This document shows, in pieces, positions 9,024 through 18,217 of a stretch of 27,919 bases of DNA (position 1 is its first letter; every line of letters begins with the position of its first letter). Below the pieces are notes generated by a model, which was not told the origin of the DNA, made no database searches, and worked only from the letters and a program-made list of their open reading frames with translations. The position numbers and the translations under genes were made by a program. The DNA comes from a bacterium. GTDB taxonomy: Bacteria > UBP15 > UBA6099 > JAJRTR01. The stretch spans positions 1 through 27,919 of the forward strand of contig JAJRTR010000086.1 of NCBI GenBank assembly GCA_024278215.1, written 5' to 3'.

Positions 9024-9057
9024 CGATGCATTCTCAAACTTGCTTGAGGATACATCG
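9024..9057 (+). other. Strong stem-loop after nuoH
   Basis: CGATGCATTCTCAA pairs with TTGAGGATACATCG around the loop ACTTGC. Only one C/A mismatch and one T/G wobble break the stem. No T-run follows, so an intrinsic terminator is unlikely; an mRNA-stability hairpin fits better. Confidence 0.55.
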
Positions 9058-9152
9058 AAGTACAAATAAAACTTAACGTGAAAGCTGGAGTTTTCGTTCT
9101 CATTCGTTTCCAGTGTGTACTTTGGAAACGATGAAAGACAGATAAATATAAT

Positions 9153-9178
9153 CTGGAATGCAACGACTGTGTCGTTGC
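9153..9178. repeat. Single REP-like hairpin unit
   Basis: CTGGAAT followed by the perfect hairpin GCAACGAC-TGT-GTCGTTGC (9160-9178). Positions 9152-9178 are identical over 27 bp to 13-39, the left half of the BIME-like pair at the window start. Confidence 0.65.
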
Positions 9179-9220
9179 GTCAATAAGATAGAGGACGGAA
9201 TCGGTACGGACTGAACAAAA

Positions 9221-9745
9221 ATGGTAATGCCGACACTGACACAGATACTGTTTTACTCGACGGCGGGATTCGCGGTGCTGTGCGCGCTTCTGGTGATACT
9301 GCACCCGAACGCGATCCGCAGCGCTCTGTTCCTCGTGCTCACTTTATTTGCCGTTGCTGTTCTTTACATACTTCTTAATGCGCAGTTTATCGCGGCGGTG
9401 CAGGTGATAGTCTATGCCGGTGCGATAATGGTTCTTTTCCTGTTCGTCATCATGTTGCTGAACGCGGGCGAAACGCTCGAAGGATTGAAACACCCGATGC
9501 GGAAGATTTTCGGGTTCTTATTCGGCATCGCAGTGCTGGGGCAACTTCTGGCGATAGCGCATGTGGCGACAATCGCCGGTGCGCGCCAGGGCGGCGTCAC
9601 GCAGGAAATGGTGGCAAAAGCCGGAAACACGGAACTTCTCGGAATGTTGCTGTTCTCGAAATACATATACCCGTTCGAGGCGGTTTCGATATTATTGCTG
9701 ATGGCTATCATCGGTTCAGTGATACTTGCAAAGAGGAAACTATGA
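9221..9745 (+). CDS. nuoJ: NADH-quinone oxidoreductase subunit J
   Basis: A 174-residue membrane subunit with five predicted membrane segments. The conserved middle helix region [24 protein letters not shown] (about 58-81) carries the family's pi-bulge helix, which couples quinone chemistry to proton movement. Length is typical. The ATG at 9221 lies just after the hairpin spacer; a second ATG two codons on (9227) is a possible alternative. The stop overlaps the nuoK start (ATGA). Confidence 0.95.
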   Translation: MVMPTLTQILFYSTAGFAVLCALLVILHPNAIRSALFLVLTLFAVAVLYILLNAQFIAAVQVIVYAGAIMVLFLFVIMLLNAGETLEGLKHPMRKIFGFLFGIAVLGQLLAIAHVATIAGARQGGVTQEMVAKAGNTELLGMLLFSKYIYPFEAVSILLLMAIIGSVILAKRKL

Positions 9746-10044
9746 TAGGGCTTAACGATTATCTCATACTAGCGGCGATACTGTTCGCAATAGGTGTGAC
9801 GGGCGTGCTGACCCGGCGCAACGCCATAGTGATCTTCATGTCCATCGAGTTGATGCTCAACTCGGTGAACCTGACGTTTGTCGCTTTCGCGCACTTTATG
9901 AATTCGCTGGACGGGCAGATATTCGTATTCTTTATCATGACGGTCGCGGCGGCCGAGGTGGCTGTGGGACTGGCGATAATTATCTCTATCTTCCGAAACA
10001 AAAAGACTGTAAATGTCGATGACATGAATATTATGAAATGGTGA
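9742..10044 (+). CDS. nuoK: NADH-quinone oxidoreductase subunit K
   Basis: A 100-residue membrane subunit with three membrane helices, full length. The conserved buried glutamates of the proton pathway are visible in [11 protein letters not shown] (Glu at about 36) and in [14 protein letters not shown] (Glu at about 72). It overlaps nuoJ by 4 nt and nuoL by 7 nt, so these three are translationally coupled. Confidence 0.96.
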   Translation: MIGLNDYLILAAILFAIGVTGVLTRRNAIVIFMSIELMLNSVNLTFVAFAHFMNSLDGQIFVFFIMTVAAAEVAVGLAIIISIFRNKKTVNVDDMNIMKW

Positions 10045-12332
10045 ACGAGTTGCAGGAAGCGGCACAAAACACAATTACACAATGGGCGTGGCTGATACCG
10101 CTCTTTCCCCTGGCCGGTGTTCTGATCAACGGCTTTTTCGGAAAAAAGCTGTCGAAAACGACTGTCGGCCTGCTGGCTTGCTTTACCGTCCTTTGCTCAT
10201 TCCTTCTTTCAATAGCCTGTGTGGCGCAACTCGCCGGTATGCCGGTCGACGCGCGGCGCGTGATCGTCGATGTTTTCCCCTGGATCGCGGCCGGAACCAC
10301 AAAGATCATGTTCGGCATAATGCTGGACCCGCTTTCTTCGGTGATGATACTTGTCGTTTCCGGAGTAGGTTTTATCATTCACGTCTATTCACTCGGCTAC
10401 ATAGAAAACGACCCGGGATATAAGAGATTTTTTACATACCTCAATCTTTTTACATTTTCGATGCTGGTGCTGGTGCTGGCCAACAGCCTTGCGCTGCTCT
10501 TTGTAGGCTGGGAACTGGTCGGGCTGTGCTCGTATCTGCTCATCGGCTTCTGGTATCACAAAGACTCCGCCGCCGATGCGGGTAAGAAAGCATTCATTGT
10601 CAACAGGGTAGGCGACTTCGGTTTCCTGCTCGGCATGCTCGCGATTTTCTGGATATTCGGATCACTCAATTTTAAAGACATATTCCATACGCTCGAAATC
10701 AACGCGGCGGTGACACCCTGGTTCATGGGAGCGGGCACGATGCCCGTGAAGACCGCCTTGAGCGCGGCGACACCGATACTGGGGCTGCCTCTTGTAACGA
10801 TCATTACACTCGCGCTGTTCCTTGGCGCGACGGGAAAGTCGGCGCAGATTCCGCTCTATGTGTGGCTGCCCGACGCGATGGAAGGTCCGACGCCCGTCAG
10901 TGCGCTGATACACGCGGCGACGATGGTCACGGCGGGCGTATACATGGTCGCGCGCCTCTCGATGCTCTTTGCGCTGTCTTCGACAACAATGATGGTGGTG
11001 GCAATCGTCGGCGCGGCGACTGCGATTTTTGCGGCTACGATCGGCCTTGTACAGAACGACATCAAGCGCGTTCTGGCTTATTCGACTGTCAGCCAGCTCG
11101 GCTATATGTTCCTCGCCTGCGGCGTAGGCGCGTTCTCCGTCGGCGTATTCCACCTGATGACGCACGCCTTCTTCAAAGCGCTGCTCTTCCTGTGTTACGG
11201 CGCGGTGATCCACTCCTGCGAACACGCTTTCCACGACGCGGGCAGCCATGCGGACCCGCAGGATATGAGAAACATGGGCGGCCTGTGGAAATATATGAAG
11301 ATCACCTGGTTCACATTCCTGATCGGCTCGATGGCAATCGCGGGCGTTCCCGGACTGTCCGGTTTCTTCAGCAAAGACGAAATTCTCTGGAAGGCATTCA
11401 ACGCGCCGTTCAGTTTGACGATAGGCGGCTTCCCGCTTGGTAGTATCCTGTGGGCGGTCGGCGCCCTGGCGGCGGTGATGACCGCGTTCTACATGTTCCG
11501 CCTGATATTCATGACGTTCCACGGAAAAGAAAGACTTCCGCAGAACGCGCATCCGCACGAATCGCCACCGGCAATGACGATAGCGCTTATCGTACTCGCT
11601 TTCGCGGCTACAGTCGGCGGCTATGTCGGTGTGCCACATGTAATAAAAGATATGGGCATAAATGTCGGCAACGAAAGTTTCTATAAATGGCTGGAACCTG
11701 TGTTCGAGCCCGCCCAGACGATAATCGCGGAAGGCGGAGCCCTCGAAGCGATAGACTTCTCGAACGGCGGCGAAGAAGTCGGCGTGCAGAACACACTCGC
11801 GGCAGGCATCACGGGTCTGAACTTCGCCAAACACGGTCAGGAAGGCATCATAACTCCTGAGGCAGGCAACGTGGCGGTTGCGCATCGGGAATCCGAAAAC
11901 GAGGCTGCCGCAACCCACAGCGAAAAGCAGAGCGCACACGAGAATGTCGCGCTCGAAAAGAAACTCATGAACATCTCGATTGTTCTCGCGCTGCTCGGTA
12001 TATTCGTCGCCTTCATCATGTACAACCGTAACCCGCAGATACACCATGACATCCGCGAGGGCCTCGGCGTAATACATACGGTGCTTTTGAATAAATACTA
12101 TGTCGACGAAATCTACTACTATACAATTGTGCTGCCCGGAAGAGTCTTCTCCGAGTTCTTCCTGTGGAAGTTCTTCGACGTGTGCATAATCGACGGAATA
12201 GTGAACGGCGTCGCGCTGCTGGTGCGTGGAGTGAGCGCCGTAGTCAGAAGGATACAGACCGGGGTGGTTATGAATTACGCCCTTGTAATAGTGATAGGAA
12301 TACTGGCGATACTCGCGTACTACATATTTTGA
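10038..12332 (+). CDS. nuoL: NADH-quinone oxidoreductase subunit L (long form)
   Basis: A 764-residue antiporter-like proton-pumping subunit at the tip of the membrane arm. Conserved parts include [17 protein letters not shown] (the Glu of helix 5), the lysine helix [21 protein letters not shown], and [16 protein letters not shown]. The C-terminal lateral (HL) helix and final helix follow ([13 protein letters not shown] onward). It is clearly longer than the common ~610-650 residues. Part of the excess is a hydrophilic, charged stretch of about 90 residues (about 545-635, with GGEEVG and [14 protein letters not shown]) before the lateral helix. The ATG overlaps the nuoK end. Confidence 0.95.
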   Translation: MVNELQEAAQNTITQWAWLIPLFPLAGVLINGFFGKKLSKTTVGLLACFTVLCSFLLSIACVAQLAGMPVDARRVIVDVFPWIAAGTTKIMFGIMLDPLSSVMILVVSGVGFIIHVYSLGYIENDPGYKRFFTYLNLFTFSMLVLVLANSLALLFVGWELVGLCSYLLIGFWYHKDSAADAGKKAFIVNRVGDFGFLLGMLAIFWIFGSLNFKDIFHTLEINAAVTPWFMGAGTMPVKTALSAATPILGLPLVTIITLALFLGATGKSAQIPLYVWLPDAMEGPTPVSALIHAATMVTAGVYMVARLSMLFALSSTTMMVVAIVGAATAIFAATIGLVQNDIKRVLAYSTVSQLGYMFLACGVGAFSVGVFHLMTHAFFKALLFLCYGAVIHSCEHAFHDAGSHADPQDMRNMGGLWKYMKITWFTFLIGSMAIAGVPGLSGFFSKDEILWKAFNAPFSLTIGGFPLGSILWAVGALAAVMTAFYMFRLIFMTFHGKERLPQNAHPHESPPAMTIALIVLAFAATVGGYVGVPHVIKDMGINVGNESFYKWLEPVFEPAQTIIAEGGALEAIDFSNGGEEVGVQNTLAAGITGLNFAKHGQEGIITPEAGNVAVAHRESENEAAATHSEKQSAHENVALEKKLMNISIVLALLGIFVAFIMYNRNPQIHHDIREGLGVIHTVLLNKYYVDEIYYYTIVLPGRVFSEFFLWKFFDVCIIDGIVNGVALLVRGVSAVVRRIQTGVVMNYALVIVIGILAILAYYIF

Positions 12333-12370
12333 TAAAGAGAGGCTTGTAAAAGCCTGACGGAGACCGGAAA

Positions 12371-13936
12371 GTGGATCAAGTGCAGTTTCCAATATTAAGC
12401 TTCATCGTATTTTCACCGCTGGTGGGAGCGGCTCTTTGCCTGCTGTGCAAAAAAGGCGAGACGGCGCGCATGACGGCGCTTCTGACATCTATTGTCAATC
12501 TCGCGTTCTGCCTCCTGATTCCGCTTAAGTTCGATCCGTTGTCGGCCGCGTTCCAGTTCCAGGAAAAGAAGGAATGGATCGCAAGCCTCGGGATCAGCTA
12601 CCACCTCGGAATAGACGGCATCAGCTACCTTCTGGTGCTGCTCACGTCGATCATCACGCTGGTCTGCGTGCTGTCCTCGTGGAATTACATACAGAAGAAA
12701 TTAAAAGAATATTACATGTTCATGCTGCTGCTCGAAGTCGGCATGCTGGGCGTTTTCCTCTCGATGGACCTCTTCCTTTTCTACATCTTCTGGGAAGCGA
12801 TGCTGATACCGATGTACTTCCTGATTGGCATCTGGGGCGGCGAGCGGCGAGTATACGCGGCAGTTAAGTTCTTCATATATACGATGGTGGGAAGCGTGCT
12901 GATGCTCGTAGCCATTCTCGCCCTGTTCTTTATCCACAAAGAAGTAGCCGGCTTCGCGTCGTTCGACATTATGGACGTAATGAAGATCGTGCTGCCCGCC
13001 AAAGTGCAGATATGGATGTTCGCGGCATTCGCGCTCGCGTTCGCCATCAAAGTGCCGATGTTCCCGTTCCACACATGGCTGCCCGACGCGCACGTCGAAG
13101 CGCCCACAGCAGGTTCGGTCATACTCGCGGGCGTACTGCTCAAGATGGGGACTTACGGCTTCCTGCGGTTCACGATGCCGCTGTTTCCATACGCCGCCCG
13201 ATACTTCTCGCCGCTGATCTGCACACTGGCGGTTATCGGAATAATATACGGCGCGCTGGTCGCGATGGTGCAGGTAGACGTAAAGAAACTCGTCGCGTAC
13301 TCCAGCGTGAGCCACCTCGGATTCGTAATGCTCGGCCTGTTCGCACTGAACATGCAGGGCATCGAGGGTGGCATGATACAAATGATAAACCACGGGTTCA
13401 GCACAGGCGCGCTGTTCCTCATTGTTGGGATGCTCTACGAACGGCGCCACACGAGACTGATCAGCGAATTCGGCGGACTCGCCAAAGTCATGCCGGTGCT
13501 GTTCACATTCTTCCTGATAACGACGCTTTCATCCATCGGCCTGCCGGGACTCAACGGATTCGTCGGCGAGTTCCTCATACTCGTGGGCTCATGGCAGAAT
13601 AACATATACCTGACAATGCTCGCGGCGACGGGCGTGATTCTCGCGGCCATCTACATGCTGTGGATGTTCCAGAGAATGATGTTCGGCGAAGTGAAAAATC
13701 CGAAAAACAAAAATCTCAAGGACCTCAGCCTTCGCGAGATAATCGTGCTACTGCCCATGATGCTGTTCATATTCTGGATCGGCATCTACTCGCAGCCGTT
13801 CATGCGTCCGATGGATGCAACGGTCGAGAACTTTATCAAAAACTTCAATGTAAAATACAAGGCGACGGTTGAACTGCCTGAAGGGTCGACCGGTCTCATT
13901 CTCGACGAGTCCGACCTGGAATTGAGTGAGGAATAG
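12371..13936 (+). CDS. nuoM: NADH-quinone oxidoreductase subunit M
   Basis: A 521-residue antiporter-like proton-pumping subunit with about 14 membrane segments. Conserved elements include [20 protein letters not shown] (the helix-5 glutamate), [20 protein letters not shown] (the pumping lysine) and [19 protein letters not shown]. Length is normal. The start is a GTG at 12371, with GGAG 8 nt upstream. It ends with TAG, which shows TAG is an ordinary stop in this genome. The gap to nuoL is 38 bp and to nuoN 6 bp. Confidence 0.96.
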   Translation: MDQVQFPILSFIVFSPLVGAALCLLCKKGETARMTALLTSIVNLAFCLLIPLKFDPLSAAFQFQEKKEWIASLGISYHLGIDGISYLLVLLTSIITLVCVLSSWNYIQKKLKEYYMFMLLLEVGMLGVFLSMDLFLFYIFWEAMLIPMYFLIGIWGGERRVYAAVKFFIYTMVGSVLMLVAILALFFIHKEVAGFASFDIMDVMKIVLPAKVQIWMFAAFALAFAIKVPMFPFHTWLPDAHVEAPTAGSVILAGVLLKMGTYGFLRFTMPLFPYAARYFSPLICTLAVIGIIYGALVAMVQVDVKKLVAYSSVSHLGFVMLGLFALNMQGIEGGMIQMINHGFSTGALFLIVGMLYERRHTRLISEFGGLAKVMPVLFTFFLITTLSSIGLPGLNGFVGEFLILVGSWQNNIYLTMLAATGVILAAIYMLWMFQRMMFGEVKNPKNKNLKDLSLREIIVLLPMMLFIFWIGIYSQPFMRPMDATVENFIKNFNVKYKATVELPEGSTGLILDESDLELSEE

Positions 13937-13942
13937 TTTTAC

Positions 13943-15424
13943 ATGCAACTGGACATGACGATCACATCCTACGACTTCAGCATGATCTGGCCGCAGATCG
14001 CGGTGGTCGTGTTCCTGCTCGCCGGCCTCCTTGTCGATCTGCTCGACAAGCGCGGCGAGACCACCACTATCGGCATCTTCTCCATCTTCGGCATGATCGT
14101 CGCGGGCGCTTTCACTATCGGACTCTGGAACAGCGCGGCAACTGTTTTCGACGGTATGATCATCGTCGATAATTACTCGCTCGTCTTCAACCTGATATTC
14201 ATTCTCGGCTTCATTCTCACTGCCCTCATTTCCATACGCTCGCTGCCCCGTGAGGGCTACAACTACAGCGAATACTACATATTGCTCATGGGCGCCACTC
14301 TCGGCATGATGATAATGGCTTCCGCAGGCAACCTGCTCACGGTGTTCATCGGAATAGAAACCCTTTCGATATCTCTCTACGTTCTCGCCGGATTCGCCCG
14401 CAAGAGAGAAGAGTCCAACGAAGCGGCACTCAAATATCTCCTTCTCGGCGCATTCTCAACAGGTTTTCTGCTCTACGGTATCGCCCTGATATATGGAACA
14501 ACAGGAACGACCGACCTTACGGGCATAAGAGATTTCTTTATACTCAGCCAGTCAGGACCTTCCATTGTACTGATCGCGGGCGTCATGCTCCTGCTCGCGG
14601 GCCTGATGTTCAAAGTATCGCTCGTGCCGTTCCACATGTGGGCACCCGATCTCTACCAGGGTGCTCCGACACCTGTCGCTGCCTTCATGTCCACGGGCGC
14701 GAAAGCCGCCGCGTTCGCCGTATTGTTCAGAGTGCTCGTCACGGCCCTGCCCGCAATGATCGAATACTGGAGGCCGGTGCTCTATGTCATCGCAATCCTG
14801 ACAATGACCATCGGCAACATAACCGCAATCTCGCAACAGAACATCAAGCGAATGCTCGCCTTCTCGAGCATCGCCCACGCGGGCTATCTGGTAATCGCAA
14901 TACTCGCCTTCAACCAGCTCGGCGCAACCGCAATAATGTATTATCTGCTCGTCTACACCCTGATGAACCTCGGCGCGTTCGGTGTGCTGGCGGCCATGCG
15001 CCGCAAGAACCAGGCGAATGAAACACTCGCAAGCTTCGCGGGACTCGCGAACCGTGCCCCATTCTATGCCGCCATGATGGCCGTCTTCATGCTGTCGCTC
15101 GCAGGCATACCGCCAATGGCCGGTTTCATCGGCAAGTTCATGATCTTCAGTGCCGCCATAAAAGAGTATTCAGCCGGGCAGTCCGACATGCTTCCGCTGG
15201 TCATTATCGCCGTCACAAACGCGGTCGTCTCGGTTTTCTTCTATCTGCGCGTGGTAGTCGTAATGTACATGAACGAACCGGAGCAGGACCTCGACTCCGA
15301 ACCTGTCAATCTCGCTGCCGGCCTCTCGCTCATCATATCCGCCGCCGGAATATTCTTCCTCGGCATTGTCCCGAGCTATGCGCTCGATTTCATACAGAAC
15401 GCAATCCTCAATCTGCCGAAATAA
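13943..15424 (+). CDS. nuoN: NADH-quinone oxidoreductase subunit N
   Basis: A 493-residue antiporter-like proton-pumping subunit, the last gene of the operon. Conserved parts include FIGIETLSISLYVLAGFAR (the helix-5 glutamate), LMFKVSLVPFHMWAPDLYQGAP (the pumping lysine), NIKRMLAFSSIAHAGYL and GIPPMAGFIGKF. Length is normal. GAGGA ahead of the ATG lies inside the nuoM 3' end, 6 bp separating the genes. No simple terminator follows; the structured repeat at 15469-15646 lies just downstream between convergent genes and may end transcription. Confidence 0.96.
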   Translation: MQLDMTITSYDFSMIWPQIAVVVFLLAGLLVDLLDKRGETTTIGIFSIFGMIVAGAFTIGLWNSAATVFDGMIIVDNYSLVFNLIFILGFILTALISIRSLPREGYNYSEYYILLMGATLGMMIMASAGNLLTVFIGIETLSISLYVLAGFARKREESNEAALKYLLLGAFSTGFLLYGIALIYGTTGTTDLTGIRDFFILSQSGPSIVLIAGVMLLLAGLMFKVSLVPFHMWAPDLYQGAPTPVAAFMSTGAKAAAFAVLFRVLVTALPAMIEYWRPVLYVIAILTMTIGNITAISQQNIKRMLAFSSIAHAGYLVIAILAFNQLGATAIMYYLLVYTLMNLGAFGVLAAMRRKNQANETLASFAGLANRAPFYAAMMAVFMLSLAGIPPMAGFIGKFMIFSAAIKEYSAGQSDMLPLVIIAVTNAVVSVFFYLRVVVVMYMNEPEQDLDSEPVNLAAGLSLIISAAGIFFLGIVPSYALDFIQNAILNLPK

Positions 15425-15863
15425 TCTCTATCCCTCATATTTCACAAACGCAGTTTCAATAATCGTAAGATCCAATTGCAAAATTATGTTCGTAGCGAGG
15501 TCGAGCGAAATTGTTCAGAGCAAGGCGGAGGTGTAAAATCCTCGCAGGCGTACTTGTAGAGTACGTCGAGGACGATTTCGCGCCGACAACGCAGCTACGG
15601 ACAATAGCAGCCGACCGCAGCAGAATCAGAATATTGCAATTGGCTCGTAAGAACGCCTGTGGTACAAGGCGCGGCAAGTGAGAAGTGGGGGAGCAACTGT
15701 AAGTATATGTTCGATCCCGAATCGCCGTCGCAACGCAGTAAAGTAGGCGTCCGGGAAGATTTTCCGGATTTCTTCTTCGAGAAAGAAATACGGGCTATCC
15801 TTATTCAATTCGCCCAAGGCTTTCTCGTAACGATCCCTGGTTCGGTAATGTACGATAAAGAGA
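15425..15863. other. Convergent intergenic region with repeat copy A
   Basis: This 439-bp gap separates nuoN (+) and the PorV/PorQ-like gene (-), which converge. The left part is the palindromic repeat at 15469-15646. The rest (15650-15860) has an open frame on the minus strand (a TTG-started 63-codon stretch with an upstream extension) whose protein has no family signature and whose end runs into the repeat. I treat it as non-coding or a decayed remnant. Confidence 0.5.
15469..15646 (-). repeat. ~178-bp palindromic dispersed repeat, copy A
   Basis: This copy is inverted relative to copies B (26148-26326) and C (27745-27919). It has terminal inverted repeats around CCAATTGCAA. The inner nested hairpin reads, on the minus strand, CCTCG ACGTACT ctaca AGTACGC ct GCGAGG. 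It lies exactly between two convergent genes. I see no transposase ORF inside, so it is a MITE-like or structured non-autonomous element. Confidence 0.8.
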
Positions 15864-16829
15864 TTACAGATTAAGTGTGTAGGACAGGAAGTGTGCGTCC
15901 TGAAAGAGGGTAATGTCGCGGTCGCCGGAGACTGAAGGTAGAAAATTTTTTATTATTGCGTAATCGAGCCGGAGTGATCCGAAACGCGCACCGCCGCCAT
16001 AGGTGGCCATGCCGTTCATGCTGCCGGTGCGCAGATATATCCTGTCGTCGAACGCGCGTTCGACGCCCGCAAACCATCGCAAGTCGACTCCCGATCTGAA
16101 ACCAAACTCGATATCCGCCGCGGCGAGTGTATCCGCTTTCGGGTCGGCCCTGTAGGCCGCGCCCACAGTTAACTTGAGGCCGGCGGCTCTTTTCTTTTCG
16201 CCCTCGCCCGGTTTGAATAGCCGGGACAGGCCGCGCACATTTATACCATACGACATGCCGCTGCCGGTTTCGTAGTAGAAGCTGAAACCGCCGCCTGTCT
16301 GAAACTCCTGCCTCGCCGCGATGTTTTCTCCCGTGTGGCGGTACCAGTTCGAGTCGAGGTATCCGGCGGAAGTATGCCTGATTCCCTGTCTCAAGTCGGC
16401 GAGTGCCGCGCGCCGTTCACGGCCCCTGTAGCGTTCCTTTTTCTTTATGACATTGTTTGTATCCATGTAATCTATACCCCACTCGCCTGGTACAGTGAAC
16501 CCGAGCCCGAGGACCGTGTCGCCCCGAAGAGGAATGGTAATACCGGTAGTGTCGGAGTCCAGTTGATCGAGATTTTTTCTTTCGCCGGGGAAGTGTCGGA
16601 GGCTATGATTGCCGGAGATGGCGAGGCGGTTGGAGCGCAGGGCGGCGGAAGGGTTCCAGAACATGCCGATGGGGTCGCCGCCCACGGCAGTGAACGCGCC
16701 GCCCATGCCGACGGGCCGGGGCGCGGTTTTCAAAAGGTAGTCGGCTGCCGTGTCAGACAGGGCAAGTGCCGCGAGTGGGAAAAACAGGACGGTTAAAACC
16801 GCCGGGATTATGAACCTCCAGGGTCTCAT
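15864..16829 (-). CDS. PorV/PorQ-like outer-membrane beta-barrel protein
   Basis: A 321-residue exported protein. A signal peptide covers about residues 1-24 (FIIPAVLTVLFFPLAALALS). Then comes the hallmark segment of the PorV/PorQ/UPF0164 group, APRPVGMGGAFTAVGGDPIGMFWNPSA (36-62), where a conserved glycine-rich loop precedes a FadL-like barrel. The rest alternates hydrophobic and polar residues as beta-strands would and ends in an aromatic-poor strand (FLSYTLNL). Its outer-membrane location is inference from this pattern. The ATG overlaps the ELM1-family stop as TAATG, so the two genes are coupled. In Bacteroidetes, PorV/PorQ relatives serve type IX secretion, but nothing here shows that system. 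Confidence 0.7.
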   Translation of the reverse strand: MRPWRFIIPAVLTVLFFPLAALALSDTAADYLLKTAPRPVGMGGAFTAVGGDPIGMFWNPSAALRSNRLAISGNHSLRHFPGERKNLDQLDSDTTGITIPLRGDTVLGLGFTVPGEWGIDYMDTNNVIKKKERYRGRERRAALADLRQGIRHTSAGYLDSNWYRHTGENIAARQEFQTGGGFSFYYETGSGMSYGINVRGLSRLFKPGEGEKKRAAGLKLTVGAAYRADPKADTLAAADIEFGFRSGVDLRWFAGVERAFDDRIYLRTGSMNGMATYGGGARFGSLRLDYAIIKNFLPSVSGDRDITLFQDAHFLSYTLNL

Positions 16830-17980
16830 TATTCCCGCATTGCCCCTTTTCCCGGTGGTGAACCGAAGAATCGCCGCTCGATCTCGAGCGCGACTTTTCT
16901 GGATTCATCCAGTGGTTTGAAACCGCGCTGCCTGCGCCGCAGCACGGCTGTAACATTCTGGTTCAGTTCCTCGATTGTCGTGTATGTTATGTAGTCCTCT
17001 GCCATGAGATCTTCGAAAAGTTTCTCGAATTTATTTCTTTTTCGTTTTTTACCGACTTTGATGACAACGGCGTACTTGCCTCCCGATATGATTTCCGAGA
17101 CCATCGAAACGCTGTCTTCCGTGACGAGCACTATCTCGCTGAGTCCGATGATGCCCGGCACAGGGTTTTCGGAGTCTTCGGACGCGAGCAGAAGGTAGGC
17201 GTTGGCCGGGTGGTCTTCGAGCAGCTCTTTCACCTTTTTTTCAGCTTAAGGCGTAGTACGCCGCGAGGTTGTGGTGAGCAGGGAAAGGTCGTTTTCCTCG
17301 CAGAGCAGAAGCACCTCCTGCATGAGTTCCTCCGCAAGCGCGGCGTTTATGTAGTTCAGTGAACTGTCACCACCGATGAGCAGGCCCAGCGGACGGTTTA
17401 CATCGCCGCGAAGCCTGGGGTACAGCGTTACCGCTTCCGCGAAAATGAAACCCTCAGAGATATGGCTTGTCGCTCCCATTGTGTAAATAATGTTGTCGCC
17501 CTTGCATTTATCCTGATCGTGTCGCGGTGCCACAACGAGATCGAAATCATTTGTCGACAGCATCGAAGGCCTCATGCAGACGACAGTCCTGGAGCCCCAT
17601 ATCCTGCTGAGCAGATACGTTACAGGGTGTGTGAGAGAGCCAGCGCTGATAATGAGGTCCGGCGAAAATTTCAACAGGCTCGTCATCGGCGCGTTTGTTA
17701 TCCGTTGTATCCAGAACAGGATAAGAGGTTGCGAAAAATTGATGCGCCGCGCAAGAAACGATACGAAAACAAGAAACAAGTAGTACGGCTTGCTTATTTT
17801 TATCTCGATCTTTTTGCCGATTACGTTTCGCAGCTTGCGGACAACACCCTCGGTCTGGTGTATATGCCCCCTCTTACCGTCACTGACGATAAGTATACGC
17901 TTTTTCACTTTCGGCGGTCTTCTGTCCGGGTACATTTTTCGGCTCTTTTCAACAAAAGCACTTTTGAGAGCTATTAACAT
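16829..17980 (-). pseudogene. ELM1-family (DUF1022) protein, split by in-frame TAA
   Basis: Two frames, 17980-17246 and 17233-16829, are in the same phase and joined through a single TAA at 17248-17246. Together they give a ~383-residue member of the bacterial family annotated as mitochondrial fission ELM1-like, a glycosyltransferase-B-like fold. Visible motifs are ILIVSDGKRGHIHQTEG (about 28-44), PDLIISAGSLTHPV, FDLVVAPRHDQD, LGLLIGGDSSLN and LLTTTSRRTTP before the stop. AEKKVKELL, IGLSEIVLVTEDSVSMVSE and SGGKYAVVIKVG follow it. Relatives usually read P-E-A at the break, so GAA to TAA (one G-to-T change) explains it. The C-terminal piece holds a conserved loop, so truncation should inactivate it. 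A promoter lies at 18030-18058 and the stop overlaps the next gene. Confidence 0.82.
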
Positions 17981-18029
17981 ATTTTACCCACAACGGTGAA
18001 ATATGCGGGGTAGAAGATATGCTTCTCCA

Positions 18030-18058
18030 CTTATACATTCTATTAGCAGATTTTCCAA
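18030..18058 (-). promoter_or_regulatory. Promoter of the ELM1-PorV/Q pair
   Basis: On the minus strand, TTGGAA (18058-18053), a 17-bp spacer and TATAAG (18035-18030) form a good sigma-70 promoter about 50 bp before the ATG at 17980. A 15-bp inverted repeat AGAAG-CATAT-CTTCT (18026-18012) covers the expected transcript start and may be an operator. Confidence 0.6.
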
Positions 18059-18217
18059 AAATCAAACAGCCTGGGGGGGGTTGCGAAAAAGAAGATGGAA
18101 ATTCAGATACGAGTTGCAGCATTGCAAACAGGATGCCGACTTATTGTTACACAGGCCCTTAATAATCGGCTCGACGGAATACGTGCCAGGTAATGATGTG
18201 CTTATCACCAATGCGGG

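Larger units (their letters stand above)
8998..9220. other. Hairpin-rich spacer where nuoI normally lies
   Basis: This 223-bp gap interrupts an otherwise tightly packed operon. It contains no ferredoxin-like CxxCxxCxxxCP motif in any frame, so no nuoI remnant is visible. It holds three stem-loops in a row: 9024-9057 (14-position stem with one mismatch and one wobble, loop ACTTGC), 9105-9130 (CGTTTCCA/TGGAAACG) and the REP-like 9160-9178. It could act as an mRNA-processing or stabilising segment between nuoH and nuoJ. Confidence 0.7.

Noticed and set aside
8998-9220. A hidden or decayed nuoI between nuoH and nuoJ
   Set aside because: No CxxCxxCxxxCP pattern or other 4Fe-4S ferredoxin signature in any frame, and the gap is too short.
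10662-12392. A 576-codon open frame on the minus strand opposite nuoL
   Set aside because: It is the mirror of a strongly conserved nuoL; its translation is low-complexity Arg/His/Asp/Glu-rich with no family motif, typical of an antisense shadow in GC-rich DNA.
12701-13450. A 249-codon minus-strand frame opposite nuoM
   Set aside because: Same reason: compositional shadow of a conserved gene, no ribosome site or motif.
15626-15880. Minus-strand frame with EEIRKIFPDAYFTALRRRFG, possible gene remnant
   Set aside because: It starts without a ribosome site, overlaps the end of the PorV/Q-like gene and runs into the repeat; no family recognised, so no coding claim is made.
1075-17980. Stop-codon recoding (UAG/UAA read as amino acids) as the explanation for both split genes
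   Set aside because: TAA ends the ECF sigma gene, nuoE and nuoN, and TAG ends nuoM and two envelope genes at natural positions, so both codons are ordinary stops here.
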